64,000 nucleotides of DNA, taken from contig NZ_JAHHZQ010000002.1 in the NCBI RefSeq assembly GCF_022606355.1, positions 62,001 through 126,000 on the forward strand, written 5' to 3'. This document shows, in pieces, positions 8,630 to 16,651 of the stretch. Source of the DNA: Leifsonia shinshuensis (GTDB lineage Bacteria > Actinomycetota > Actinomycetes > Actinomycetales > Microbacteriaceae). Both the position numbers and the translations under genes were made by a program. How positions within the stretch are numbered: the stretch's first letter is position 1; each line of letters begins with the position of its first letter. A model generated the notes under the pieces. The model had not been told where the DNA came from and made no database searches. It was given only the letters and a program-made list of their open reading frames with translations.

Positions 8630-9664
8630 TTACTCGAAGGGGTTCGGCACGGTGAAGTCGGCGGGCGGCGCCGGGAAGTTCTTCAGCGCGGCGTCGGCGT
8701 TCTTCTTGTCCACGATGAGGACGGGCGTCTCGACCTTGGCCGGGATCTTCTTGCCCGAGTGGGCTGCCAGGCACGCCTGGACCGACTGCTCCCCCATCAG
8801 GTAGGGGAACTGCTCGACCGCGGCGGGCTGCCCGCCGGCGATGATGTCCTTCAGCTGGTCCTGCGTGCCGTCGACGCCGACCACGGCGACCTTGCCCTTG
8901 AGCCCGGCCTCTTCGACCGCCTGCTCGATGCCCATCGCCATGTCACCCGACGGGGTGAAGAAGCCCTTGATGTTCGGGTTCGCGATGAGGATCGTCGCCG
9001 CCGCGCTCTTGGCCTTCGCCTTGTCGAAGTCGGCCGCGACGGTCTGGGTGATCTTCAGCTTGCCGCCCACCTTGTCGGTGAAGCCCTTGAGGCGGGCGTT
9101 GCTGCCCGGGTCGGCCACCAATCCGCCGATGAGCGCGACATCGCCGCCCTCCGGGACGAGGCCGAGCATGGCTGTCCCGCCGGCCGCCCCCGCCGTCTCG
9201 TTGTTCGTCCCCACGTAGGTGGTGAGCTTCACGCCGGCCGCGTCCGCGGCCTTGGTGTCGATCGGGAGGTCGAGGTTGACGATCGGGGTGCCGGCCTGCG
9301 ACACGGGGGCGAGCCCGGTGAGCAGGTTGGTCTGGCTGGTCGGGTTGACGATGTAGCAGTCGTAGCCGGCGGTGACGAGCGCGTTGAGCTTGGTCGCCTG
9401 GCCGCTGTCGTCGGTGACCGTCTCCGCTGCGACGGTGGTGAGCTTGGCTCCTGCCGCCTTCGCGGCCTTCTCGGCCCCCTGCGCCATGGCGCCGAAGTAC
9501 GTGTTGTCCAGCGGTTTGATGACCAGAGCGATCTTCACGCCTGAGGCGTCGGTCGAGTCTGCGCCGGCCGTTCCTGCGGAACAGCCGCTGAGTGCGGACA
9601 CTACAATGAGGCTCGTCCCTGCTGCCGCGAGGACGAGGCGCTTCCGGGTGGTGCGATGTGCCAT
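8630..9664 (-). CDS. Sugar ABC transporter substrate-binding lipoprotein
   Basis: 344-residue periplasmic-binding-protein-like (type 1, RbsB class) lipoprotein. The signal peptide ends in the lipobox LSGC with the lipidated Cys near residue 28. KIALVIKPLDNTYFGAMAQG starts the first lobe, and the hinge region GFFTPSGDMAMGIEQAVEEAG is typical of sugar binders. AAAGGAGAG precedes ATG 9664. It captures the sugar or polyol outside the membrane for the next two gene products. The specific ligand is unknown; kinase and aldolase neighbours imply a pentose, hexose or polyol. Confidence 0.88.
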   Translation of the reverse strand: MAHRTTRKRLVLAAAGTSLIVVSALSGCSAGTAGADSTDASGVKIALVIKPLDNTYFGAMAQGAEKAAKAAGAKLTTVAAETVTDDSGQATKLNALVTAGYDCYIVNPTSQTNLLTGLAPVSQAGTPIVNLDLPIDTKAADAAGVKLTTYVGTNNETAGAAGGTAMLGLVPEGGDVALIGGLVADPGSNARLKGFTDKVGGKLKITQTVAADFDKAKAKSAAATILIANPNIKGFFTPSGDMAMGIEQAVEEAGLKGKVAVVGVDGTQDQLKDIIAGGQPAAVEQFPYLMGEQSVQACLAAHSGKKIPAKVETPVLIVDKKNADAALKNFPAPPADFTVPNPFE

Positions 9665-9727
9665 CTTGCTCTCTCCTTTGAGTGTGACTTCGGACAGTCG
9701 CTGCCTCGGTGGCAGCGGTGACGCGAT

Positions 9728-9770
9728 GGCTGGTCACAGTGGTTCTTCGCATGAGTTGCTGTGACCAGCC
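9728..9770. repeat. Perfect 12-bp inverted repeat upstream of the sugar importer
   Basis: GGCTGGTCACAG (9728-9739) and CTGTGACCAGCC (9759-9770) are exact inverse complements separated by 19 bases. They lie between the LacI gene and the binding-protein gene, both on the minus strand. No T-run follows on either strand, so a simple intrinsic terminator is unlikely. It may be an operator, or an mRNA hairpin that sets binding-protein expression relative to upstream genes. Confidence 0.55.
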
Positions 9771-9829
9771 GTTCCGTACTGTTCCTCGGAACTGTTCTTC
9801 GGACGGCCGCGCGCCTGCGGCCCTGCCGC

Positions 9830-10891
9830 TCAGGCCGGGGCTTGACCGAGCATGAGCGGAGTCGTGAGGGGGACGCACCCGCAGGTGGTCCCGAATTCGA
9901 TGTCGAGGGGGACGCGGACCTCGCGCACCTCTCTCGTGGGGTCGGCCGTGCGTTCGCCGAGCAACTCCATCGCTCGAGCGGCGACGGACTGCACGGGCAC
10001 GACGGCCTGCGTGGGCTTGAGGCCGGTGACGGTGGCCTCGCCGATGGAGTCGATCGTCGTGACGAGGACGTCACGCGGCACGTGCAGGCCGAGACGGGCG
10101 ATGGCGGCCATCGCTCCCCAGAACATGCGGTTGTTGGTCGCGAAGACGCCGAACGGCGGAGTCAGCTCCCGGAAGACCTTGATGGCTCCTGCCGCGGCGT
10201 CGTCCGGCGTCTGGTGGCCGTCGCTGACGAAGACCTCGAGGCCGGCCTCCTCCAGCACCCGGCGGTAGCCCTCCTCACGGTCGCCGACCGACGAGATCCC
10301 GGTGTCGCCGGCGATCAGCGCGACCTGGGAGAGCCCGTGGTGCTTCACGAGATGACCGACGAGCTGCTGCGCCGCGCGCTCGTAGTTCGGAAGGACATGG
10401 TCGGCGATGTCGCGCAGGCCCGGGGTGGTGCGGTCGACGACGACCGTCGGGATCTCGCTCACCGCGTCCGCGAGGCTGGGAGCCCCGGCAGGGAGGACGA
10501 TCAGTCCGTCGACCCGCTGCTGGCGGAACGTGCGCAGGTAGCGCTCCTCCTGCTGGCTCTCCTCGTCGGAGTCGCCCAGCAGCAAGGTGGGGCTGTCTGC
10601 CGAGAGGCGCTCCTCGATCGCCCGGGTGAGAAGTGCGAAGAAGCCGTTGCGCACATCCGGGATGATCAGGCCGATGATTCCGGAGCGGCGCGTGCGCAGC
10701 CCCGACGCCGCGGCGTCGCCCACGTAGCTGAGCTCGTCGACCGCGGCCATGACCTTGTTGCGCATCGACTGCGTGACGTACTGTTCGCCGCGCAGCACGC
10801 GCGAGACGCTCTTGACCGACACGCCTGCATGCTCGGCGATGTCGACGAGCCGCGCCGGCGCGCGCAACCCCGAACCGGTGTGCGGGCTCAT
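9830..10891 (-). CDS. LacI-family regulator of the sugar operon
   Basis: 353 residues. The N-terminal helix-turn-helix (LVDIAEHAGVSVKSVSRVLRG) and hinge are followed by a sugar-binding core (SGIIGLIIPDVRNGFFALL; GHQTPDDAAAGA; PPFGVFATNNRMFWGAMAA). ATG 10891 fits the ribosome site GGGAGG; an in-frame GTG two codons upstream does not. It sits between the kinase and importer genes on the same strand, so it is probably autoregulated. Candidate operators lie at 12339-12392. Confidence 0.88.
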   Translation of the reverse strand: MSPHTGSGLRAPARLVDIAEHAGVSVKSVSRVLRGEQYVTQSMRNKVMAAVDELSYVGDAAASGLRTRRSGIIGLIIPDVRNGFFALLTRAIEERLSADSPTLLLGDSDEESQQEERYLRTFRQQRVDGLIVLPAGAPSLADAVSEIPTVVVDRTTPGLRDIADHVLPNYERAAQQLVGHLVKHHGLSQVALIAGDTGISSVGDREEGYRRVLEEAGLEVFVSDGHQTPDDAAAGAIKVFRELTPPFGVFATNNRMFWGAMAAIARLGLHVPRDVLVTTIDSIGEATVTGLKPTQAVVPVQSVAARAMELLGERTADPTREVREVRVPLDIEFGTTCGCVPLTTPLMLGQAPA

Positions 10892-10948
10892 GCACACCTC
10901 CCGGAAGACCAGGACCTATCCGCCATACTCGGCTTCCCTCCGCACATC

Positions 10949-12304
10949 TCACGCTGCCTCTTCGCTCATCGGGATGAGGTCCGCCGGAGGATAGTCTTCC
11001 GCCTCCCACCATCCTGCAGCGACTCCGGACAGCAATGCGGCTCCGCGCGAGACCGCCTCCCGCTCCGCAGCCATCGCGAGGGGCCAGGCCGCGCACGCCA
11101 TCTTGGCCTCGATCCATCGCCGCGACCGCAGACCGCCGCCGATGAGGAGCGTCTTGCCTGTGACGCCGGACAGCCGGCGCATTCCGACCTCGGCTCCGGC
11201 CGCCGCCGCCGCGTAACCCTCCAGCGCAGCGGCCCACGCGACCTCGGCCGGCAGGGCGAGCACCTGGGGAGGGACGTCGCCCTCCTGCATCCGCAACAGC
11301 TGCTCGACGGGGAGGGGATCCGCTGCCACCCGGATGGCGGCGAACTCGATGTCGTCTCGGGCCTGGCCGAGGTGCCCGAGGAGAGCCGACATGGCGAGTC
11401 CAGGGCGCAGCGTCTCCCAGAGGAGCATGTGCCGGTCGGTTCCCGGCCAGCTCGTGACGGTCAGGTCGCCGGGCTGGCCGCTCAGCACGGGATGCGGGTC
11501 GCCGGCGGCGGCACCCCAGGAGACCACGAGAGGCTCGCCGGTGCCGAGGGAGTCGATCACCTCGTCGCGCTCCCCGCCGGCGCCGACGACACCCACCGGG
11601 TGGTCGTGCCCCGCGATGGTGACGGGGGTTCCGCGGCGCAGCCCGCTCCATCGCTCGCCGCCCTCGTTGATCCGGCCGAGCATCGTCCCTGCTCGACGGG
11701 CGGGCGCCCAGGCGATGTGGTCGAGGCCGACCGCCCGGAGGATGTCGGTGTCGTAGCGGCCCGCGACCGGATCGAAGGCACCACTGGTCGCGGCGAGCGA
11801 ATGCTCCTGGCCCAGCGCCCCGGTGAGCCGCCAGAGAGTGAGACCGGCCACACCCGTCCAGGTGCCGGAGAGCTCGACCCCCGAGGCACGCAGCCAGCCG
11901 AGCTTCGCGATGCTGGTGACGTTTCGCGCGCGCCGGCCGGTGCGCCGGAGGATCTCGTCGGCGCCGAACTCGTCCGCCAGCCGTCCGGCGATCTCCTCGC
12001 CGCGGCCGTCATGCCAGGCGATGAGCGGCAGCCTGCCGGGGCCGTCCGGGCGGATGACCGTGCCGGTCTCCCCCATGCTCGAGATCCCGACCGCGGCGAC
12101 CCGGTTCCTGAGCTCGCCGAGCTGTGCGATGGCGGCGCCGATCGCCGAGAAGAGGTCCTCCGGCGTCATCTCCACGCCGGACGCCGTCGCCCGGAACGGG
12201 GTGGGGGCAGTGCCGATCCCGAGCGACCGTCCGTGCCGGTCGATCGCGTTCGCCTTGATCGACGACGTACCGAGATCGATGCCAAGCAGCAGCTCGTCTC
12301 GCAT
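10949..12304 (-). CDS. FGGY-family carbohydrate kinase
   Basis: 451 residues. GIDLGTSSIKANAID is the phosphate-1 motif of the FGGY fold, VGISSMGETG and WHDGRGEEIA follow, and VTIAGHDHPVGVVGAGG is the conserved FGGY second signature. GKTLLIGGGLRSRRWIEAKM is the adenosine-binding region. It should phosphorylate the imported sugar or polyol with ATP in the cytosol. ATG 12304 follows AAGGAGAC. It is the first gene of the kinase-LacI-importer operon and is divergent from a class II aldolase. Substrate is undetermined (xylulokinase-like is only a family-level statement). Confidence 0.82.
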   Translation of the reverse strand: MRDELLLGIDLGTSSIKANAIDRHGRSLGIGTAPTPFRATASGVEMTPEDLFSAIGAAIAQLGELRNRVAAVGISSMGETGTVIRPDGPGRLPLIAWHDGRGEEIAGRLADEFGADEILRRTGRRARNVTSIAKLGWLRASGVELSGTWTGVAGLTLWRLTGALGQEHSLAATSGAFDPVAGRYDTDILRAVGLDHIAWAPARRAGTMLGRINEGGERWSGLRRGTPVTIAGHDHPVGVVGAGGERDEVIDSLGTGEPLVVSWGAAAGDPHPVLSGQPGDLTVTSWPGTDRHMLLWETLRPGLAMSALLGHLGQARDDIEFAAIRVAADPLPVEQLLRMQEGDVPPQVLALPAEVAWAAALEGYAAAAAGAEVGMRRLSGVTGKTLLIGGGLRSRRWIEAKMACAAWPLAMAAEREAVSRGAALLSGVAAGWWEAEDYPPADLIPMSEEAA

Positions 12305-12338
12305 CACCCTGTCTCCTTCGACGCTTGTGGGGCCTTTC

Positions 12339-12392
12339 TGACCAACGATGGACAAAGTAGCACACGATCGATAGTCTGTCCAACGTTGTCAG
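12339..12392. promoter_or_regulatory. Two LacI-type operators in the divergent kinase/aldolase gap
   Basis: TGACCAACGATGGACA (12339-12354) and TGTCCAACGTTGTCAG (12377-12392) share a CCAACG(A/T)TG core with the central CG usual for LacI-family sites. Centres are 38 bases apart, between the kinase start at 12304 and the aldolase start at 12452. They could let the LacI protein silence both directions. Assignment to this LacI is inference. Confidence 0.65.
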
Positions 12393-12451
12393 ACCGGGTT
12401 CCACAACTCGCTGGGAACGAAGACGTTCAGCCATCGACCAAGGAGACGAAC

Positions 12452-13420
12452 TTGTCCCTCATCACACTCCGCGAGATCCTCGACGCCGCAGGAGACGGCT
12501 CGTACGGGGTAGGCGCGTTCAACGTGACCGACCTCGTACAGGCAGAAGCCGTGCTCGAGGCCGCCGTCGAGACCGACTCCCCCGTGATCGTGCAGACCAT
12601 CGCCGGCTCGTCGGCGCACGGCAGCGACGAGCCGTTCTGGGAGGCGCTGGTCAACCTGATCAAGCGCTACCCGCAGGTCCCGGTCACCCTCCACCTCGAC
12701 CACGGCGCCTCCTACGAGGACTGCGTACGAGCGATCGATGCCGGCTTCACCAGCGTCATGATCGACGGCAGCCTGCTGCCGGACCGGGTCTCGCACGCGA
12801 GCTTCGACGAGAACGTCGCCGTCACGCGCAAGGTCGTCGAGTACGCCCACGCACACGGGGTCTCGGTGGAAGGAGAGCTCGGCACCATCGGTGGCTCGGA
12901 GGACGGCGGAGCGACGGTCAAGGAGATCGTCCTCGCCGACCCGGACGACGCCGCCGACTTCGTCGAGCAGACGGGCGTCGACGCCCTCGCGGTCGCGATC
13001 GGCACCTCGCACGGCGCCTACAAGTTCACCAGCCCGCCGGACGGCACGGTACTGCACATGGACCTGATCACCGAGATCGCCTCCCGGATCCCCGGCACCC
13101 ACCTGGTCATGCACGGCTCGTCGTCCCTCCCGGCAGACCTCCGCTCGGAGATCAACCGCTTCGGCGGCGCCCTGCCCGAATCGTGGGGTGTCCCCGAGGA
13201 CGAGAAGGCACGCTCGACGCAACTCGGCATCCGCAAGATCAACCAGGGGATGGACTCGCACATGGCGTACTCGGCGGCGGCGCGGAAGTCACTCGCCGAG
13301 GACGGCATCACCGTCGACCCTGCACCCTTCCAGCGCGCGGCACGCGAGGCCATGCAAGCCATCGTCGCCGAACGGATGCAGGTGTTCGGGCAGGCGGGAC
13401 AGGCCTACCGCAACCGATGA
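12452..13420 (+). CDS. Class II (zinc) ketose-bisphosphate aldolase
   Basis: 322-residue metal-dependent aldolase of the fructose/tagatose-bisphosphate family. The N-terminus (GVGAFNVTDLVQAEAVLEAA) matches the CbbA-like subgroup. LHLDHGASYEDC carries a zinc His, GTSHGAYK and VMHGSSS carry the other metal and phosphate-site residues, and KINQGMDSHMA is the C-terminal phosphate loop. The start is a TTG at 12452 with AAGGAGACG upstream; an ATG start would cut into the barrel. It is divergent from the sugar kinase, so it probably splits the phosphorylated sugar into triose units. Confidence 0.85.
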   Translation: MSLITLREILDAAGDGSYGVGAFNVTDLVQAEAVLEAAVETDSPVIVQTIAGSSAHGSDEPFWEALVNLIKRYPQVPVTLHLDHGASYEDCVRAIDAGFTSVMIDGSLLPDRVSHASFDENVAVTRKVVEYAHAHGVSVEGELGTIGGSEDGGATVKEIVLADPDDAADFVEQTGVDALAVAIGTSHGAYKFTSPPDGTVLHMDLITEIASRIPGTHLVMHGSSSLPADLRSEINRFGGALPESWGVPEDEKARSTQLGIRKINQGMDSHMAYSAAARKSLAEDGITVDPAPFQRAAREAMQAIVAERMQVFGQAGQAYRNR

Positions 13421-13425
13421 CGCGC

Positions 13426-13455
13426 GGGCCGGCTCGTCCTAGCGGCGGCCGGCCC
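13426..13455. terminator. GC hairpin between convergent genes
   Basis: GGGCCGGC (13426-13433) pairs with GCCGGCCC (13448-13455) over a 14-base loop, between the convergent aldolase and peptidase genes. No T-run follows, so it is only a weak intrinsic terminator candidate. Confidence 0.4.
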
Positions 13456-13471
13456 ACGGGACCGCACTTCC

Positions 13472-14656
13472 TCAGCCCGCCGCCAACCGCACCGTCGACA
13501 GCGCTACGACCCGTGCGATGTCGGCGGCCATCCGCCTGCCCGCGTCGCCGGCGAACTGGTCGGCGCCGATGTCCGTGTGGAAGCCCCAGCCACCTGACCG
13601 CCCGACGCCGACCAGCGCACCAGGCGCCCGGCGCGTCGCGTTGCCGAAGTCGGTGGCGAAGGGCAGGGGCGACGGGTTCGTGTCCGGCTCGCGTCCCATT
13701 CCGCGGAACGCGTCGAGCACCCCTGCCGTGACCCGCTCGTCGGGCTGGATCGCCGCGATCGCGGTGCCGGACGTCCATACGGCCGTGGGGAAGAGCGCTC
13801 GCACCGCTTCGGCGAGCACGGCCGCGCCGTCCTCGGATTCATCGAAGACCAGGACGCGTACCGTGAGCGTGAGCCCAGACCCCTCCTCCACGTCTCCGTC
13901 GAGCACCGCCGATTCGACCATCACGCGGCCCGGGTCGAACCCGGCCAGCACCTCCCGCAGCGCGTCGAGCGCGAGAAACGGCGCGACCTCCGTGCCGGAG
14001 CGCAGAGTGCGCGAACCCGAGACGACAGCCGTCTCCCTGCGCATCCAGAGGCTCTCCTGCCAGACCGTGTCGATGAACTCGGGATGCGGATACAGCAGGG
14101 CGTCCAAGTCGTCGAAGACTCCGGCTGCTGCCGCGCGCGCCTTCCCGCTGCCGAGGGAGCGGGTGCCGGGCGAGTGGATCTCATCCGCGGGGGCGCCGAT
14201 CACGATCATGCGGCCCGTCCAGCGGGAGCGGATGGAGGCCAGGGCGAGCGCGGCTCCGACCACGCCGGCCGACTGCGGTCCGTGCCCGCAGGAGTGGACA
14301 GCGTCGTCGGTGCCGTCCGGTCGTTTGGCACACGCTGCGTCGTAGACGGCGATGATCCCGACGGCGCCGCCCGCCTCGACAGGCGCACCCTGACCGGCCG
14401 CAAGCCCGCCCGCGATCTCCGCCCGGAAGGCCGTCGGCATCCCGGCGATGCCTCGGACCACGGTCGCGCCGGCCGCCTCCAGCAGCCCGGTGATCGTCGC
14501 CGCAGCGAAGGCCTCCTGGTGCGCGAGCTCCGGATTCCCGTGGAGCTCGTCGATCACTGCCGCCATCGTCGGCGCCTGCCGGTCGACCGCCTTCAGGACC
14601 TCGTCGTCCGACAGGACCCGTCCACTGCGGGCGTCAGTCATCACCCGACCAGACAT
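13472..14656 (-). CDS. M20-family amidohydrolase/peptidase
   Basis: 394-residue metallo-amidohydrolase of the M20D type (aminoacylase, p-aminobenzoyl-glutamate hydrolase relatives). It shows ELHGNPELAHQE near 40-50, the metal loop HSCGHGPQSAG where most relatives have HACGHD, GAPADEIHSPG, and a C-terminal TDFGNATRRAPG. The change of the usual Asp after the third His to Gly may alter metal binding. It overlaps the IclR gene stop by 23 bases and is the last gene of the pyridoxamine/importer operon. It may hydrolyse an amide in that pathway. Start ATG 14656 versus 14641 is uncertain. Confidence 0.72.
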   Translation of the reverse strand: MSGRVMTDARSGRVLSDDEVLKAVDRQAPTMAAVIDELHGNPELAHQEAFAAATITGLLEAAGATVVRGIAGMPTAFRAEIAGGLAAGQGAPVEAGGAVGIIAVYDAACAKRPDGTDDAVHSCGHGPQSAGVVGAALALASIRSRWTGRMIVIGAPADEIHSPGTRSLGSGKARAAAAGVFDDLDALLYPHPEFIDTVWQESLWMRRETAVVSGSRTLRSGTEVAPFLALDALREVLAGFDPGRVMVESAVLDGDVEEGSGLTLTVRVLVFDESEDGAAVLAEAVRALFPTAVWTSGTAIAAIQPDERVTAGVLDAFRGMGREPDTNPSPLPFATDFGNATRRAPGALVGVGRSGGWGFHTDIGADQFAGDAGRRMAADIARVVALSTVRLAAG

Positions 14657-15413
14657 GCCGTTCCACGAGCGTGGCGAGCATCGCCTCGAAGTCGTTCGCC
14701 GCCGCCTTCACGGCGGCGTCCAGCTCCTCGTGCCGGTCGGCCACACGGTACGCCGGCGCGACGACGGACAGCGCGCCGATGAGTTGGCCGTGAGCGCGAA
14801 CCGGCGCGGCACACGCCCATACCCCCTCGTCGACCTCGCCGAAGCTCTCCGCGATCTCGTCGTCGAGGATCTGCGCGAGGTCCGTCTCGATCTTGGCGCG
14901 TTCATCTTCGGACAGCGGCGGAGTGAGCTTGTCGAAGTACTGCTTGCGTCGGGCGGAGGGATAGCCGGCGAGGAGCACCTTCGCCCCGGCGCCCTTGTGC
15001 AAGGGCATCACGTGGCCGGGCTGGAAGGAGATCGTGATCGCGTGATCGGAGTCCGAGATCGCCAGGCAGACCGCGGCGTCGTTGAGTCGACGCAGATAGA
15101 GCGCAGTCTCCCCCGTCGCCTCGCGCAGCTGGTCGAGGATCGGCTGAGCCTCCACCCGGTAGTCGAGGGTGCGCTCGGCCGCCTGGGCGAGCTGGAGGAT
15201 CTGCGGCGAGAGCACGTAGCGCCCCTTCGTGCGCTCTTCGATCAGGTACATCTCGCGCAGGAGCGAGATGTACCGGTAGGCGCTCGGCAGCGAGATGTCG
15301 TGAGCTTCGATCAACTCGTCCACCGTGAGCTCCGGCTTGGTCTGGCTGAACTGGAGAAGGATCTGCAACGCTCGCCGTGCGCTGTCGACCCCCTTCGTGC
15401 GCTGAACAGCCAT
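14634..15413 (-). CDS. IclR-family regulator of the vitamin B6 cluster
   Basis: 259 residues. N-terminal winged helix (TVDELIEAHDISLPSAYRYISLLREMYLIEER) then the IclR effector domain (ATGETALYLRRLNDAAVCLAI; GKGAGAKVLLAG-like MPLHKGAGAKVLLAGYPS). ATG 15413 follows AGGAAGGA. It lies 59 bases behind the pyridoxamine-pyruvate aminotransferase and is the only regulator inside the B6 block. It is therefore the best candidate for binding the four three-arm operators found at the block's promoters. That IclR relatives such as PcaU bind a palindrome plus a spaced direct repeat is from memory and fits the architecture. Confidence 0.85.
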   Translation of the reverse strand: MAVQRTKGVDSARRALQILLQFSQTKPELTVDELIEAHDISLPSAYRYISLLREMYLIEERTKGRYVLSPQILQLAQAAERTLDYRVEAQPILDQLREATGETALYLRRLNDAAVCLAISDSDHAITISFQPGHVMPLHKGAGAKVLLAGYPSARRKQYFDKLTPPLSEDERAKIETDLAQILDDEIAESFGEVDEGVWACAAPVRAHGQLIGALSVVAPAYRVADRHEELDAAVKAAANDFEAMLATLVERHVWSGDD

Positions 15414-15472
15414 TGAAGCATCCTTCCTGCCGAAGCGGGCGGCCCGTGCAGTATCCACCATCGCCCCGGGTC

Positions 15473-16651
15473 CTAACCGCGCTGCTCGCTGAGAACTGCC
15501 AACGCCGCGTCGACTCCGGCGCCGACGTTGACTTCCCACCCCATGTCCATCAGAGCTCGTCCGAGCGCGGAGATCCCCACGATCGGGAACAGGCCACTCG
15601 CCGTCGGCCCCATGTGGGCAATGCGAATGATGTTACCTGCACCCTGACCGCTGGACAACATGACCCCGTAGCGGTCTCGGACGTGCTTTCGCACCTGGAC
15701 GTCATCTAATCCGTCCGGGAGGGCCACCGACGTGACGCAGGCCGCGGCGATGTCGTCGGAGACGGGCCAGAGGTCGAGGCCCATGGCACGGACACCCGCG
15801 CGCGTCACCGCTGCCGAGGCGACGTGACGCGCGATCGCCGCGTCGACGCCTTCGTCGAGGATCTGGTCGAGGCAGGCTGCGAGACCATGCATGTCCGACA
15901 CCGACGGCGTGTACGGGAACGCCCCTCCGCCGAGCCACTTCTCCTTCCAGTCCAGCAGCGAGAGATACGAGGCGCGCGGTGCGCGCTCGTTGCGTCCGAT
16001 CGCGTCCCACGCCGCCGCGCTGACGGACACCAGCGCGACGCCAGGAGGGCCCCCGAGGCTCTTCTGGGCACCCGCTACGCAGATGTCCAGCCCCCACGCG
16101 TCGGTGCGGAACTCCATGCTGCCGACGCCGGAGACCGTGTCCACCAGGGTCAGCACACCGCGCTCCCGGCAGATCGGGCCGATGCGCGAGACGTCGCTCA
16201 CGGTTCCGGACGGCGTCTCCGACGCGACGACGGCGACCAGCTCGATCTCGGGATGCGCGTCCAGGTACTCAGCCACACGCTCCGGAGCGACGGCCTCGTT
16301 GTACGGCACCTCGATCTCGTGGAGCTCTGCGCCGAAGTCGCGCAGCCAATACCCCATCCCTTTGCCGAACACACCCTGCACCAGGTTGAGCACGGGCATC
16401 CCCTCGCGCACGAGCGATCGGGCGGCGCCCTCGAGCGCGACGATCGCTTCGCCCTGCATCAGCACGATGTCGTTGCGCGTCTCGAAGAGCTGCGCGACCT
16501 TGCGCTCCGTGGCGCGGAACAGGTCGAGGAACTCGGGGTCGTAGTGGTAAGTGATCGGCGAGCCGAGCGCGGCCAGTGTCTGTGCCGAGGCCACCGTGGG
16601 ACCAGCGGACAGGGTGAAGTCCAGCCTCGACATTGCGGCAGTGTTCGTCAT
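15473..16651 (-). CDS. Pyridoxamine-pyruvate aminotransferase (class V fold)
   Basis: 392-residue aminotransferase of the alanine-glyoxylate group. The expected reaction is pyridoxamine plus pyruvate giving pyridoxal plus alanine, in the cytosol. Lys197 in CVAGAQKSLGGPPG is the Schiff-base Lys. Glu68 (MQGEA) and Tyr35 (ITYHY) sit where I recall active-site residues in the Mesorhizobium loti enzyme, and APRASYLSLLDWKEKW and RIAHMGPTA also resemble it. Start ATG 16651 has GAGAGGTG upstream and overlaps the permease stop (ATGA). Neighbouring pyridoxal-degrading genes support the call over generic alanine-glyoxylate aminotransferase. Confidence 0.8.
   Translation of the reverse strand: MTNTAAMSRLDFTLSAGPTVASAQTLAALGSPITYHYDPEFLDLFRATERKVAQLFETRNDIVLMQGEAIVALEGAARSLVREGMPVLNLVQGVFGKGMGYWLRDFGAELHEIEVPYNEAVAPERVAEYLDAHPEIELVAVVASETPSGTVSDVSRIGPICRERGVLTLVDTVSGVGSMEFRTDAWGLDICVAGAQKSLGGPPGVALVSVSAAAWDAIGRNERAPRASYLSLLDWKEKWLGGGAFPYTPSVSDMHGLAACLDQILDEGVDAAIARHVASAAVTRAGVRAMGLDLWPVSDDIAAACVTSVALPDGLDDVQVRKHVRDRYGVMLSSGQGAGNIIRIAHMGPTASGLFPIVGISALGRALMDMGWEVNVGAGVDAALAVLSEQRG

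Noticed and set aside
9761-13420. Very long plus-strand open frame reading over the LacI and kinase genes into the aldolase
   Set aside because: Only its last 322 codons are a real gene, starting at TTG 12452. The rest is antisense to well-defined minus-strand genes, with Arg/Gly/Asp-rich composition typical of shadow frames in high-GC DNA.
15473-16651. Calling the aminotransferase a photorespiratory-type serine-glyoxylate enzyme
   Set aside because: Fold allows it, but Glu68 and the motif set, plus neighbouring pyridoxal genes, favour pyridoxamine-pyruvate aminotransferase.
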